Below are positions 1-9,135 of a DNA stretch of 64,000 bases, piece after piece. The stretch is from NCBI RefSeq assembly GCF_001443045.1, contig NZ_LKPJ01000001.1:254997-318996 (forward strand), given 5' to 3'. How positions within the stretch are numbered: the first letter of the stretch is position 1; each line of letters begins with the position of its first letter. The notes under the pieces are model-generated. The model had not been told where the DNA came from, searched no databases, and saw only the letters and a program-made list of their open reading frames with translations. This DNA is from Burkholderia ambifaria (GTDB lineage: Bacteria; Pseudomonadota; Gammaproteobacteria; Burkholderiales; Burkholderiaceae). Both the position numbers and the translations under genes were made by a program.

Positions 1-1283
1 TTCGCTTCGCGCGGCGTGTCGCCGATGAACAGCTGACGCGGACGGCCGATCTTCTGCTCCGGATCCGCAATCATTTCGTTCCACTGTGCGATCCAGCCGA
101 CCGTACGTGCCATCGCGAAGATACACGTGAACATCGACGTCGGGATGCCCAGCGCGCGCTGAACGATACCCGAGTAGAAGTCGACGTTCGGGTACAGCTT
201 GCGCGACACGAAGTATTCGTCTTCCAGCGCGATCTTCTCGAGCTGCATCGCGAGCTTGAACAGCGGGTCGTCGTGCAGGCCCAGCTCGTTCAGCACTTCG
301 TAGCACGTTTCGCGCATCAGCTTCGCACGCGGGTCGTAGTTCTTGTACACGCGGTGACCGAAGCCCATCAGCTTCACGCCCGAATTCTTGTCCTTCACCT
401 GCTTGATGAATTCGGGGATGTTGTCCGGCGAACCGATCTGCTCGAGCATGTTCAGCGCGGCTTCGTTCGCACCACCGTGCGCCGGGCCCCACAGACATGC
501 GATACCGGCAGCGATACACGCGAACGGGTTCGCGCCCGACGAGCCGGCCAGGCGGACCGTCGACGTCGATGCGTTCTGCTCGTGGTCGGCGTGCAGGATC
601 AGAATGCGGTCGAGTGCGCGGACGAGCACGTCGTTGACCTTGTACTCTTCGCACGGGTTCGAGAACATCATGTGCATGAAGTTCGCGCTGTACGACAGTT
701 CGTTCTTCGGATAAACGAACGGCTGGCCGATGCTGAACTTGTATGCCATCGCGACGAGCGTCGGCAGCTTCGCGATCATGCGGATCGCCGACACTTCGCG
801 GTGACGCGGATCGTTGATGTCGAGCGAGTCGTGATAGAACGCCGACAGCGCGCCGACGGCCGCCACCAGCACCGCCATCGGGTGCGCGTCGCGGCGGAAG
901 CCGCGGAAGAAGAAGTGCATCTGCTCGTGCACCATCGTATGCTTCGTGACGGTGTCGACGAATTCCTTCTTCTGCGCTGCATTCGGCAGCTCGCCCTTCA
1001 GCAGCAGGTAGCAGGACTCGAGGAAGTCGGCGTTCTGCGCGAGGTTGTCGATCGGGTAGCCGCGGTACAGCAGTTCGCCCTTGTCGCCGTCGATGTACGT
1101 GATCGCCGAATTACAAGCTGCCGTCGACATGAAGCCCGGGTCGTAAGTGAACTTGCCGGTTTGGCCGTACAGCTTGCGGATGTCGATCACGTCCGGGCCC
1201 ATCGTCCCCTTGTAGATCGGCATTTCGACGCTCGGCGAGTTGTCGCTGAACGATAGCGTGGCTTTAACATCAGACGGAGTCAT
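1..1283 (-). CDS. gltA: Citrate synthase, type II (3' end cut by window edge)
   Basis: Condenses oxaloacetate with acetyl-CoA as the entry step of the TCA cycle in the cytosol. About 427 codons are visible and the gene runs off the left edge; the family is near 430 residues, so only a few C-terminal residues are missing. Seen in the translation are the [10 protein letters not shown] loop, the MGFGHRVY segment carrying a catalytic His, and the later [18 protein letters not shown] stretch with the catalytic Asp. The ATG at 1281-1283 is preceded by GAGGA six bases upstream. It is the last gene of sdhC-sdhD-sdhA-sdhB-sdhE-gltA, 53 bp after sdhE, so cotranscription is likely. Confidence 0.96.
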   Translation of the reverse strand, partial: MTPSDVKATLSFSDNSPSVEMPIYKGTMGPDVIDIRKLYGQTGKFTYDPGFMSTAACNSAITYIDGDKGELLYRGYPIDNLAQNADFLESCYLLLKGELPNAAQKKEFVDTVTKHTMVHEQMHFFFRGFRRDAHPMAVLVAAVGALSAFYHDSLDINDPRHREVSAIRMIAKLPTLVAMAYKFSIGQPFVYPKNELSYSANFMHMMFSNPCEEYKVNDVLVRALDRILILHADHEQNASTSTVRLAGSSGANPFACIAAGIACLWGPAHGGANEAALNMLEQIGSPDNIPEFIKQVKDKNSGVKLMGFGHRVYKNYDPRAKLMRETCYEVLNELGLHDDPLFKLAMQLEKIALEDEYFVSRKLYPNVDFYSGIVQRALGIPTSMFTCIFAMARTVGWIAQWNEMIADPEQKIGRPRQLFIGDTPREA

Positions 1284-1336
1284 GGCACATCCTCAATCGA
1301 AATAAAGAAACGGGATTCGATAACGGGCGTAACGCG

Positions 1337-1609
1337 TTACACGTTGCGCAGCATCTCCAACAGCCGGTGAATGTCCGGGCTGTCTAGGTCGCCCTCTGGT
1401 TCCTTGCGCGCGAGGAGCAAGTCCATCAGGTCGTTGTCGCTCAGATCGAGCAGGCGCGACAACGCGCCTACGTCTGCATCGGTGAGGTCATGCTCGTATC
1501 TGCTGAAGAAACGCTCGAATACGATGTCGTTCTCCAGCAGACCCCGCCGCGCGCGCCAGCGAAGGCGCGCGCGACGGTGCGGGTCGGATTGATGCGAATC
1601 GTCGCTCAT
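1337..1609 (-). CDS. sdhE: Succinate dehydrogenase assembly factor SdhE (FAD flavinator)
   Basis: A small 90-residue protein of the SdhE/SDHAF2 (YgfY) family, which promotes covalent attachment of FAD to the SdhA subunit. The diagnostic RRGLLEND motif lies near residues 21-28 and the rest is helical, as expected for the five-helix family fold. It starts 7 bp after the stop of sdhB and is followed by gltA, so it sits inside the sdh operon whose product it matures. No clear ribosome binding site precedes it; translation may be coupled to sdhB. Confidence 0.93.
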   Translation of the reverse strand: MSDDSHQSDPHRRARLRWRARRGLLENDIVFERFFSRYEHDLTDADVGALSRLLDLSDNDLMDLLLARKEPEGDLDSPDIHRLLEMLRNV

Positions 1610-1616
1610 CAGAACT

Positions 1617-2318
1617 TTAAACCGCGCGGCGAACCATCAGTTCCTTGATCTTGCCGATCGCCTTCGTCGGGTTCAGGCCCTTCGGGCAAACGTCGACGCA
1701 GTTCATGATCGTATGGCAACGGAACAGACGGTACGGGTCTTCCAGGTTGTCGAGGCGCTCGCCGGTGGCGGTGTCACGGCTATCCGCGATGAAGCGGTAA
1801 GCCTGCAGCAGGCCGGCCGGGCCGACGAACTTGTCCGGGTTCCACCAGAAGCTCGGGCACGACGTCGAGCAGCTCGCGCACAGAATGCACTCGTACACGC
1901 CGTCGAGCTCGTCGCGCTCTTCCGGCGACTGGAGGCGTTCCTTCTCCGGCGGCGGCGCGTCGTTGATCAGGTACGGCTTGATCGAGTGATACTGGTTGAA
2001 GAAGTGCGTCATGTCGACGATCAGGTCGCGCACGACGGGCAGGCCCGGCAGCGGGCGCAGCACGATCTTCTGCGGCAGATCGTTCAGGTTCGTCAGGCAC
2101 GCGAGACCGTTCTTGCCGTTGATGTTCATCGCGTCCGAACCGCACACGCCTTCACGGCACGAACGGCGGAACGACAGCGTCTCGTCCACGGCCTTCAGCT
2201 TGACCAGCGCGTCGAGCAGCATGCGTTCATGCTTGATCTCGAGCTCGTACGTCTGCATGCGCGGTGCCGCGTCCTTGTCCGGATCGTAGCGGTAGACTTC
2301 AAAAATGCGTTTTGCCAT
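1617..2318 (-). CDS. sdhB: Succinate dehydrogenase iron-sulfur subunit
   Basis: Electron-transfer subunit of complex II, carrying electrons from the SdhA flavin to quinone at the membrane. The 233-residue length is typical. An N-terminal ferredoxin domain shows [21 protein letters not shown] for the [2Fe-2S] cluster, and the C-terminal part shows [12 protein letters not shown] and [17 protein letters not shown] for the [4Fe-4S] and [3Fe-4S] clusters. The ATG is preceded by AAGGA seven bases upstream. It lies 21 bp after sdhA and 7 bp before sdhE. Confidence 0.97.
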   Translation of the reverse strand: MAKRIFEVYRYDPDKDAAPRMQTYELEIKHERMLLDALVKLKAVDETLSFRRSCREGVCGSDAMNINGKNGLACLTNLNDLPQKIVLRPLPGLPVVRDLIVDMTHFFNQYHSIKPYLINDAPPPEKERLQSPEERDELDGVYECILCASCSTSCPSFWWNPDKFVGPAGLLQAYRFIADSRDTATGERLDNLEDPYRLFRCHTIMNCVDVCPKGLNPTKAIGKIKELMVRRAV

Positions 2319-2339
2319 TTCGGATTCCTTTGACTCGGC

Positions 2340-4115
2340 TTAGAACGTGCGCGGCTTCGGCGGCACGGAGTCGACCGTCAGCGGCTTCATTTGAACCGGC
2401 TTGTAGTCGAGGCGATCGCCTTCGCTGTACCACAGCGTGTGGCGCAGCCAGTTGTCGTCGTCGCGGTGTTCGTAGTCGCTGTGGGCGTGCGCGCCACGGC
2501 TTTCCTTGCGCGCTTCCGCCGACACCATCGTCGCGCGGGCCACTTCGATCAGGTTCTCCAGCTCGAGCGCTTCGACGCGCGCGGTGTTGAACACCTTCGA
2601 CTTGTCCTTCAGGTGGATGTTTTCCACGCGGGCCTTCAGGCCGGCCATCTCGTCGACGCCTTCCTTCAGCAGTGCCGACGTGCGGAACACGCCTGCGTGC
2701 TTCTGCATCGTCGAGCGGATGTCGTTCGCGACGTCCTGCGTGTACTCGCCCGAGCTCGACTTCTCGAGCTTCGCCAGGCGCGCCAGCGAGAATTCGCCTG
2801 CATCGGCCGGCAGCGGCTTGTGTTCCTTCTGGTTCTTCACGTGCTCGACGATGTGGTTGCCGGCTGCGCGGCCGAACACCACGAGGTCCAGCAGCGAGTT
2901 CGTGCCGAGGCGGTTCGCGCCGTGCACGGACACGCACGAGCATTCGCCCACTGCGTAGAAGCCGTTGACCGGATCCTTGTGACCGCGCGACGTGCCGACG
3001 ACCTGACCGTGGATGTTGGTCGGGATGCCGCCCATCTGGTAGTGGATCGTCGGGACGACCGGGATCGGTTCCTTGATCGCGTCGACGTTCGCGAACTTCA
3101 GCGCGATTTCGCGGATCGACGGCAGACGCTTCATGATCGTCTCGGCGCCGATGTGCGACAGGTCGAGCAGCACGTGATCCTTGTTCGGACCCACGCCGCG
3201 GCCTTCCTTGATTTCCTGGTCCATCGAACGCGACACGAAGTCACGCGGCGCCAGATCCTTCAGCGTCGGTGCGTAGCGTTCCATGAAGCGCTCGCCGTTC
3301 GCGTTGCGCAAGATACCGCCTTCGCCGCGCACGCCTTCGGTGATCAGCACGCCCGCGCCGGCCACGCCGGTCGGGTGGAACTGCCAGAACTCCATGTCCT
3401 GCAGCGCGATGCCCGAGCGCGCAGCCATGCCGAGGCCGTCGCCGGTGTTGATGAACGCGTTGGTCGATGCCGCGAAGATCCGGCCTGCACCGCCCGTCGC
3501 GAACAGCGTCGTCTTGCCTTCCATGATGTAGACGTCGCCCGTCTCCATCTCGAGGGCCGTCACGCCGAGCACGTCGCCTTCCGCGTCGCGGATCAGGTCG
3601 AGCGCCATCCATTCGACGAAGAACTGCGTCTTCGCTTCGACGTTCTGCTGGTACAGCGTGTGCAGCAGCGCGTGACCGGTACGGTCGGCGGCCGCGCAAG
3701 CGCGCTGGACCGGCTTCTCGCCGTAGTTCGCGGTGTGGCCGCCGAACGGACGCTGGTAGATCGTGCCGTCCGCATTACGGTCGAACGGCATGCCGAAGTG
3801 TTCCAGTTCGTACACGACGTTCGGTGCTTCGCGGCACATGAACTCGATCGCGTCCTGGTCGCCGAGCCAGTCGGAACCCTTGATCGTGTCGTAGAAGTGG
3901 AAGTGCCAGTTGTCTTCGCTCATGTTGCCGAGCGATGCACCGATGCCGCCCTGTGCGGCCACCGTGTGCGAACGGGTCGGGAACACCTTCGACAGCACGC
4001 CGACCGACAGGCCCGCACGCGACAGTTGCAGCGCTGCGCGCAAGCCCGAGCCGCCCGCGCCGACGATCACCACGTCGAACTTGCGGCGCGGCAGGGAAGT
4101 TTTGATTGCAGCCAT
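2340..4115 (-). CDS. sdhA: Succinate dehydrogenase flavoprotein subunit
   Basis: Catalytic subunit of complex II; oxidises succinate to fumarate using covalently bound FAD. The 591-residue protein begins with an FAD-binding Rossmann motif ([15 protein letters not shown], residues about 14-28) and SHTVAAQGG, which includes the flavinylated His region; QFHPTG and the Arg-containing C-terminal part match the fumarate reductase/succinate dehydrogenase family. It begins 3 bp after the sdhD stop, with a GGAGAG site inside the end of sdhD. Order and strand match a single sdhCDAB operon. Confidence 0.97.
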   Translation of the reverse strand: MAAIKTSLPRRKFDVVIVGAGGSGLRAALQLSRAGLSVGVLSKVFPTRSHTVAAQGGIGASLGNMSEDNWHFHFYDTIKGSDWLGDQDAIEFMCREAPNVVYELEHFGMPFDRNADGTIYQRPFGGHTANYGEKPVQRACAAADRTGHALLHTLYQQNVEAKTQFFVEWMALDLIRDAEGDVLGVTALEMETGDVYIMEGKTTLFATGGAGRIFAASTNAFINTGDGLGMAARSGIALQDMEFWQFHPTGVAGAGVLITEGVRGEGGILRNANGERFMERYAPTLKDLAPRDFVSRSMDQEIKEGRGVGPNKDHVLLDLSHIGAETIMKRLPSIREIALKFANVDAIKEPIPVVPTIHYQMGGIPTNIHGQVVGTSRGHKDPVNGFYAVGECSCVSVHGANRLGTNSLLDLVVFGRAAGNHIVEHVKNQKEHKPLPADAGEFSLARLAKLEKSSSGEYTQDVANDIRSTMQKHAGVFRTSALLKEGVDEMAGLKARVENIHLKDKSKVFNTARVEALELENLIEVARATMVSAEARKESRGAHAHSDYEHRDDDNWLRHTLWYSEGDRLDYKPVQMKPLTVDSVPPKPRTF

Positions 4116-4118
4116 TCT

Positions 4119-4487
4119 TTACACTCTCCAGAGAATCTGCGCGGCGTAGCCCGCACATGCGAGCAGCCAGACGATGGTCAGCGATTGCAGCAGCAGGCGC
4201 ACACCGACGGGCTTCACGTAGTCCATCCAGATGTCGCGCACGCCGACCCATGCGTGGTAGAAGAGGGAAAGCAGCGTCACGAAGGTTGCGAGCTTCATCC
4301 ATTGCGCGGAGAAGATCGATGCCCAGCCTTCGTACGAGAAGTCATGCGCGCCGAAGAACAGGACGAGCAGAATGACCGTGTAGACCGCCATGATCGTGGC
4401 GGTGACGCGCTGCGCGAGCCAGTCGCGCAGGCCGTAGTGAGCGCCGACGACGAGACGCTTCGAGCCGATTCGGTTGTTGGCTGCCAT
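4119..4487 (-). CDS. sdhD: Succinate dehydrogenase membrane anchor subunit
   Basis: Hydrophobic anchor of complex II that, with SdhC, binds haem b and quinone. It is 122 residues with three predicted membrane helices (roughly residues 30-50, 60-80 and 95-117). The YHAWVGVRDIWMDYV stretch carries the His haem ligand and the Asp-Tyr pair conserved near the quinone site. It starts 4 bp after the sdhC stop and ends 3 bp before sdhA. Confidence 0.93.
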   Translation of the reverse strand: MAANNRIGSKRLVVGAHYGLRDWLAQRVTATIMAVYTVILLVLFFGAHDFSYEGWASIFSAQWMKLATFVTLLSLFYHAWVGVRDIWMDYVKPVGVRLLLQSLTIVWLLACAGYAAQILWRV

Positions 4488-4491
4488 TTTC

Positions 4492-4908
4492 TTAGAATGC
4501 TCCGAACAGTTTGAGTGCCATGGCGATCGTCAGCGCGATCGAGACGACAAAGACGACGACGGCCGTCCGCTTGCCGCCTTCCTTCGAGACGGCGTCGTGG
4601 TTGACGTCCATCAGCAGGTGGCGAATGCCGGCGCAGAAATGGTGGAGGAACGCCCAGGACAGCGCGAGGACGATCAGCTTGACGACGATGTTGGAGAGGA
4701 AAGCCTTGAAGACTTCGAAGCTGAGCTCGGAGGTGAGACTCTGGTCGAAGAGGAACAGCAGGAACGGCAGGAACAGGAACAGCAGCGCGCCGCTGACTCG
4801 GTGGAGAATCGACAATATCGCCGCCAGCGGCATGCGATATTTCAACGTGATGTCGCCGATTCCGATGTTCCGGTATTCCGGCCTCGGCTTTCTTACTGCG
4901 TCAGTCAT
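4492..4908 (-). CDS. sdhC: Succinate dehydrogenase cytochrome b556 subunit
   Basis: First gene of the sdh operon and haem-binding membrane anchor of complex II. The 138-residue protein has three membrane helices. SILHRVSG (around residue 34) and HHFCAGIRHLLMD (around residue 88) are the SdhC signatures, the second holding the haem His. Upstream (4909-5078) the leftward leader is AT-rich compared with the coding DNA and presumably carries the operon promoter, but no convincing -35/-10 pair could be fixed by eye. Confidence 0.94.
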   Translation of the reverse strand: MTDAVRKPRPEYRNIGIGDITLKYRMPLAAILSILHRVSGALLFLFLPFLLFLFDQSLTSELSFEVFKAFLSNIVVKLIVLALSWAFLHHFCAGIRHLLMDVNHDAVSKEGGKRTAVVVFVVSIALTIAMALKLFGAF

Positions 4909-5078
4909 GCTAGACCCCTACTATGTTGTCACACTAATCCGCAATTTTAGCGCCTTTTTATATCGCGCTGCAGCGAAAGTCTGCTCTGGATCGTTACGCG
5001 AACGAGAATAAAGGCGGCCCGATACGTGCTATGCGAACGCGTGAAACGCGCATGCACGCTGCTTGTGCCGATACGTCG

Positions 5079-5894
5079 TCAGCTCAAGTCATTCTGATAG
5101 TAATACCCGGTTGTGACATACCAGCCGCGTCGCACTTCCACCGGCCGGTCTCCGTATGTATAGGACACGCGCTCGACCGACAGCAACGGAAAACCCGCCG
5201 GCACGTGCAGCAGGTCGGCCACCGCCGGCTCTGCCGCCACCGCGCGAATCTTTTCCGTCGCGCGGATCATCCGCGTGCCGAACTCCGTCTCGAACATCGC
5301 GTAGAGCGGCCCCTTGTACTCGCTGAGCCGCTCGAACGTGAGCCCGCGGAACATCGCGCCCGGCAGCCAGATCTCGTCGAGCACCGTCACTTCGTTCTCG
5401 AACTCCAGCAGGCGGCGCACCTGCACGACCGGATCGGCCGGCTTCAGGTCGAGCTGCCGCGCGATCTCGGCCGGCGCGCGCAGGCGCCGGCATTCGAGCA
5501 GGCGGCTCACGTGCGGATGCTCGGCACCGTCGTCGGCCAGCAGGCGCAGGAAGCGGAACTGCGCGCGATCCTCGTTGTGCGTCGCAACAAACGTACCCTT
5601 GCCCTGCCGCCGGACCACGAGGTTTTCGGCGGCCAGTTCGTCGATCGCCTTGCGAACGGTGCCCTGGCTGACCTTGTAACGGGCCGCGAGCTCCACTTCG
5701 CTCGGGATGATCTCGCCCGGCTTCCATTCACCGGATTCGAGACTCTGCGTGATCAATGACTTGATCTGCTGGTATAAAGGACTGAAGGTCGGCGACGGCG
5801 AAGCGGCAGGCGCCGGCGCGGAATCGCCCGCGCCCGGCTGCCCTGGGCCGCCTGCGCCGGTCGGATTCGCGTTGTTCGCCTGGTTCGATGTCAT
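5079..5894 (-). CDS. GntR-family transcriptional regulator (HutC/UTRA type)
   Basis: A 271-residue repressor-type protein. A low-complexity Gly/Pro/Ala N-terminus is followed by a GntR winged helix (about residues 30-95, with SEVELAARYKVSQGTVRKAI) and a UTRA effector domain to the C-terminus. The start used is ATG at 5892-5894 (MTSNQ...); an in-frame ATG three codons upstream at 5901-5903 is possible. It is divergent from mdh and follows sdhC on the other side, so the TCA genes are its likely targets (inference). A perfect palindrome lies 58 bp before its start codon and may be its operator. The ligand is unknown. Confidence 0.88.
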   Translation of the reverse strand: MTSNQANNANPTGAGGPGQPGAGDSAPAPAASPSPTFSPLYQQIKSLITQSLESGEWKPGEIIPSEVELAARYKVSQGTVRKAIDELAAENLVVRRQGKGTFVATHNEDRAQFRFLRLLADDGAEHPHVSRLLECRRLRAPAEIARQLDLKPADPVVQVRRLLEFENEVTVLDEIWLPGAMFRGLTFERLSEYKGPLYAMFETEFGTRMIRATEKIRAVAAEPAVADLLHVPAGFPLLSVERVSYTYGDRPVEVRRGWYVTTGYYYQNDLS

Positions 5895-5951
5895 GGCGCG
5901 CATTTCATCACAAACCGCGCTTTTCCGTCCACTCAAATTCAGCAAAACATC

Positions 5952-5967
5952 TGTCTTATATAAGACA
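5952..5967. promoter_or_regulatory. Perfect 16-bp palindrome between the GntR gene and mdh
   Basis: TGTCTTATATAAGACA is a perfect inverted repeat in the 297-bp divergent spacer, 58 bp upstream of the GntR start and about 225 bp upstream of mdh. Palindromes of this size near a GntR/HutC gene are usually autoregulatory operators. No second copy was seen before sdhC, gltA or acnA in this window, so the target may be only the regulator itself and mdh. Confidence 0.6.
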
Positions 5968-6191
5968 TATGATACCGTTTGACTTTGGGCCCGCCGGCTC
6001 CTACACTCCGGGGCGAGCAAGGGTTCGCGGGTGCAAAACGCGTCCCCGGCTACGTGCCACGGCCGTCTCCAGGTTCACCGCGTCTGCCTTTCGCGAGTCC
6101 TCCGCCCTGCTTCAATGCAACGCTACGCGTAACGCGCATAGAATGGCGTTTTGCCTAGCGTCCACCGCTTCACCCGTCCTGGAGATTTTCA

Positions 6192-7178
6192 ATGGCTAAG
6201 CCCGCAAAGCGCGTTGCCGTCACCGGCGCCGCAGGTCAAATCGCTTACTCCCTGCTGTTCCGCATCGCGAACGGCGACCTGCTCGGCAAGGACCAGCCGG
6301 TCATCCTGCAACTGCTCGACCTCCCGCAAGCCCAAGCCGCCGTCAAAGGCGTCGTGATGGAACTCGACGATTGCGCGTTCCCGCTGCTCGCGGGCGTCGT
6401 GATCACCGACGATCCGAAGGTCGCATTCAAGGATGCAGACGTCGCACTGCTGGTCGGCGCACGTCCGCGCTCGAAGGGCATGGAGCGCAAGGACCTGCTG
6501 TCGGCGAACGCCGAGATCTTCACGGTCCAGGGCGCTGCGCTGAACGAAGTCGCAAGCCGCGACGTGAAGGTGCTGGTCGTCGGCAACCCGGCGAACACCA
6601 ACGCGTACATCGCGATGAAGTCGGCACCGGACCTGCCGAAGAAGAACTTCACGGCCATGCTGCGCCTCGACCACAACCGCGCGCTGTCGCAACTCGCGGC
6701 AAAGTCGGGCAAGCCGGTCGCATCGATCGAGAAGCTCGCCGTGTGGGGCAACCACTCGCCGACGATGTACCCCGACTTCCGCTTCGCGACCGTCGAAGGC
6801 GAGTCGCTGCTGAAGCTGATCAACGACGACGTGTGGAACCGCGACACGTTCATCCCGACCGTCGGCAAGCGCGGCGCGGCGATCATCGAAGCGCGCGGCC
6901 TGTCGTCGGCGGCGTCGGCAGCCAACGCGGCGATCGACCACGTCCGTGACTGGGTCCTCGGCACGAACGGCAAGTGGGTCACGATGGGCATCCCGTCGGA
7001 CGGCTCGTACGGCATCCCCGAAGACATCATCTACGGCGTGCCGGTCGTGTGCGAAAACGGCGAGTACAAGCGCATCGAAGGCCTGGAAATCGACGCGTTC
7101 TCGCGCGAGAAGATGGACGGCACGCTGGCCGAGCTGCTCGAAGAGCGCGACGGCGTCGCCCACCTGCTGAAGAACTAA
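6192..7178 (+). CDS. mdh: Malate dehydrogenase (NAD-dependent)
   Basis: Oxidises malate to oxaloacetate in the TCA cycle. At 328 residues it matches the proteobacterial MDH type related to cytosolic eukaryotic enzymes. It begins with the NAD-binding [15 protein letters not shown] segment; GNPANTNAY and the catalytic His in [11 protein letters not shown] are present. It is the first gene of the rightward set mdh, CitE-like lyase, secreted protein, prpD, acnA, and is divergent from the GntR regulator, which makes it a plausible target of that regulator. Confidence 0.97.
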
Positions 7179-7223
7179 GCATCACGCACTTGCCGGGCGG
7201 CCCTCGCGCAGCCCGGTTTCGGC

Positions 7224-7248
7224 CCGGGCCGGCATGCCGCCGGCCCGG
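7224..7248. other. GC-rich hairpin after mdh
   Basis: CCGGGCCGG and CCGGCCCGG form a 9-bp stem around a 7-base loop, 46 bp after mdh and 113 bp before the next gene. There is no T-run, so it may attenuate transcription or stabilise the mdh 3' end rather than stop transcription fully. Confidence 0.4.
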
Positions 7249-7360
7249 CCGACCGATCCGATCCGCGCACGTTTTGCCGCCCCGCGCCCGTCGCGCGCCG
7301 GCCCAGAACGCGCCCGAATCCGATTTTCTCCACGTTGCCCGCTTCCCTGACGTAGAAGAG

Positions 7361-8368
7361 ATGTCCGCGCTCACTCCTGCACAAGTGCTGTACGACGGGG
7401 CGTCCCCGCCCGCGATCCTGCCCTGCTGCGATCACTACGCGGGCAGCGAAAAGCTGATGCGCAAGTCGCTCGCGCTCCAGGCCGAACTCGGCCCCGTGTT
7501 CGACATCACGCTCGACTGCGAGGACGGCGCGGCCGTCGGCCACGAAGCCGCGCACGCGCAACTCGTCGCCGACTTCCTCGGCAGCGCCGAAAACCGCTTC
7601 GGGCGGGTCGGCGTCCGCATCCACGACTTTTCCCATCCCCACTGGCGCGACGACGTGCGCATCGTGCTGCGCGCCGCGCGCGCACCGGCCTACGTCACGC
7701 TGCCGAAGATCGCGAGCGCCGCCGACGCGGCCGAGATGGTCGCGTTCATCGAAGGCACACGCCGCGAGCTCGGCCTCGCGCAGCCGATCCCGGTCGACGT
7801 GCTGGTCGAGACGCACGGCGCGCTCGCACAGGCGGCCGCCCTCGCCGCGCTGCCGCTGGTCGGCACGCTGAGCTTCGGGCTGATGGATTTCGTGTCCGCG
7901 CATCACGGCGCGATTCCCGATGCGGCGATGCGCTCGCCCGGCCAGTTCGACCACCCGCTCGTGCGCCGCGCGAAGCTGGAAATCGCCGCGGCCTGCCACG
8001 CGCACGGCAAGACGCCGTCGCACAACGTGACGACCGAGGTGCGCGACATGGCGGTCGTCGCCGGCGACGCACGCCGTGCGCGCGACGAGTTCGCGTTCAC
8101 GCGGATGTGGAGCATCCACCCCGCGCAGATCCGCCCGATCGTCGACGCATTCGCGCCGCGCACCGATGAAGTCGCACTGGCCGCCGAGATCCTGCTGGCC
8201 GCGCAGGCCGCCGACTGGGGCCCGACGCGCCACGGCGATACACTGCATGACCGCGCGAGCTACCGCTATTACTGGTCCGTCCTGCGCCGCGCGCGGGCGA
8301 CCGGCCAGCCGGTGCCAGCCGAGGCCGCGCCGCTGTTCGGGCCGGACACCGCGGGCAGCGCGCCGTAA
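7361..8368 (+). CDS. HpcH/HpaI aldolase / citrate lyase beta-subunit family protein
   Basis: A 335-residue TIM-barrel enzyme of the CitE-like/CoA-ester lyase type, which cleaves or forms C-C bonds in acyl-CoA hydroxyacids such as malyl- or citryl-CoA. Visible family features are an early Arg/Lys-containing SEKLMRKSL segment, TLDCEDGAAVG with acidic metal-binding residues, and VETHGAL in the barrel core. The reading frame continues upstream, but the ATG at 7361 gives the family-like N-terminus; the upstream GAAGAG abuts it, so spacing is poor. It sits between mdh and prpD. The exact substrate cannot be told from sequence. Confidence 0.82.
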   Translation: MSALTPAQVLYDGASPPAILPCCDHYAGSEKLMRKSLALQAELGPVFDITLDCEDGAAVGHEAAHAQLVADFLGSAENRFGRVGVRIHDFSHPHWRDDVRIVLRAARAPAYVTLPKIASAADAAEMVAFIEGTRRELGLAQPIPVDVLVETHGALAQAAALAALPLVGTLSFGLMDFVSAHHGAIPDAAMRSPGQFDHPLVRRAKLEIAAACHAHGKTPSHNVTTEVRDMAVVAGDARRARDEFAFTRMWSIHPAQIRPIVDAFAPRTDEVALAAEILLAAQAADWGPTRHGDTLHDRASYRYYWSVLRRARATGQPVPAEAAPLFGPDTAGSAP

Positions 8369-8541
8369 GCGCGCGCCGCCGGCCGATACACGAGTTTCAT
8401 GCATTCGACGACGCGCGAACCGGATAGAGGTTTGCGAAACGACAAAAAACGTAACGGAGCCTGAAAACCTGATATGGACGTGGCCAAATAGGTGAAAATA
8501 GCGGCCGCTGCGCGCTTTCGGGGCGCGTGCAGTTTCAAACC

Positions 8542-8565
8542 GGCCGGCAGGCTCGATTGCCGGCC
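8542..8565. other. Inverted repeat in the leader of the 8599 gene
   Basis: GGCCGGCA and TGCCGGCC form an 8-bp stem with an 8-base loop, 33 bp before the start codon at 8599. Without a T-run it could be a weak terminator, an attenuator or an mRNA-stabilising leader element. Confidence 0.35.
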
Positions 8566-8598
8566 CTTGTCAACTGATTATCGAAAGGTTCTGACTCC

Positions 8599-9111
8599 AT
8601 GAAGAAACTCCTGATCGCTACCGCCATCGGCGCGTTGTCCGCCACGATGCTGGTGTCGGCTCCGAGCGCGTTTGCCCAGGGTACGGCCACGACGACCGCG
8701 AAGAAGACGGCCAAGCGCCCGGCGCCGGCCAAGCGCATCATCCCGCGCAGCAAGAAGGCGCAGGCACGCGCAGCGGCCAAGGTCGATCCGGTACCGGACG
8801 GCGCGGTCAAGTGGTCCTGTAAGGAAGGCCTGTCGTTCGACCTCGCCGGCGACATGAAGCGCGACCAGGTCGTCACGGTTCACTGGGCGAAGAAGAACTA
8901 CAAGCTGCCGCGTCAGGCCACGACGACGGGTGCCGACACGTTCTACGATCCGGCAGCAGGCTTCAAGCTGGTCGTGATCCCGAGCAAGGCGATGCTGTTC
9001 TCCGACGCCAACGGCGGCGAGCGCCTCGCGGACGAATGCGTGACGACGGAAATGGCACAAGGCACGGCAGCGCCGACGCAATCGAACGAACTGAAGCCGG
9101 CAACGAACTAA
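8599..9111 (+). CDS. Small secreted/periplasmic protein of unknown function
   Basis: A 170-residue protein that I do not recognise. It opens with a clear signal peptide (MKKLLIATAIGALSATMLVS, cleavage expected after AFAQ at about residue 26). A Lys/Arg/Ala/Pro-rich basic tail spans about residues 30-55, and a compact globular part contains WSCKEGLSFDLAGDM and CVTTE, so two Cys could form a disulfide. It lies in a run of TCA-type enzymes (citrate-lyase-like, prpD, acnA) with a separate 230-bp leader, and ends 24 bp before prpD. Why an exported protein sits here is unclear. Confidence 0.75.
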   Translation: MKKLLIATAIGALSATMLVSAPSAFAQGTATTTAKKTAKRPAPAKRIIPRSKKAQARAAAKVDPVPDGAVKWSCKEGLSFDLAGDMKRDQVVTVHWAKKNYKLPRQATTTGADTFYDPAAGFKLVVIPSKAMLFSDANGGERLADECVTTEMAQGTAAPTQSNELKPATN

Positions 9112-9135
9112 AAGCCCGTTCCCCTCGGCCCCTCG

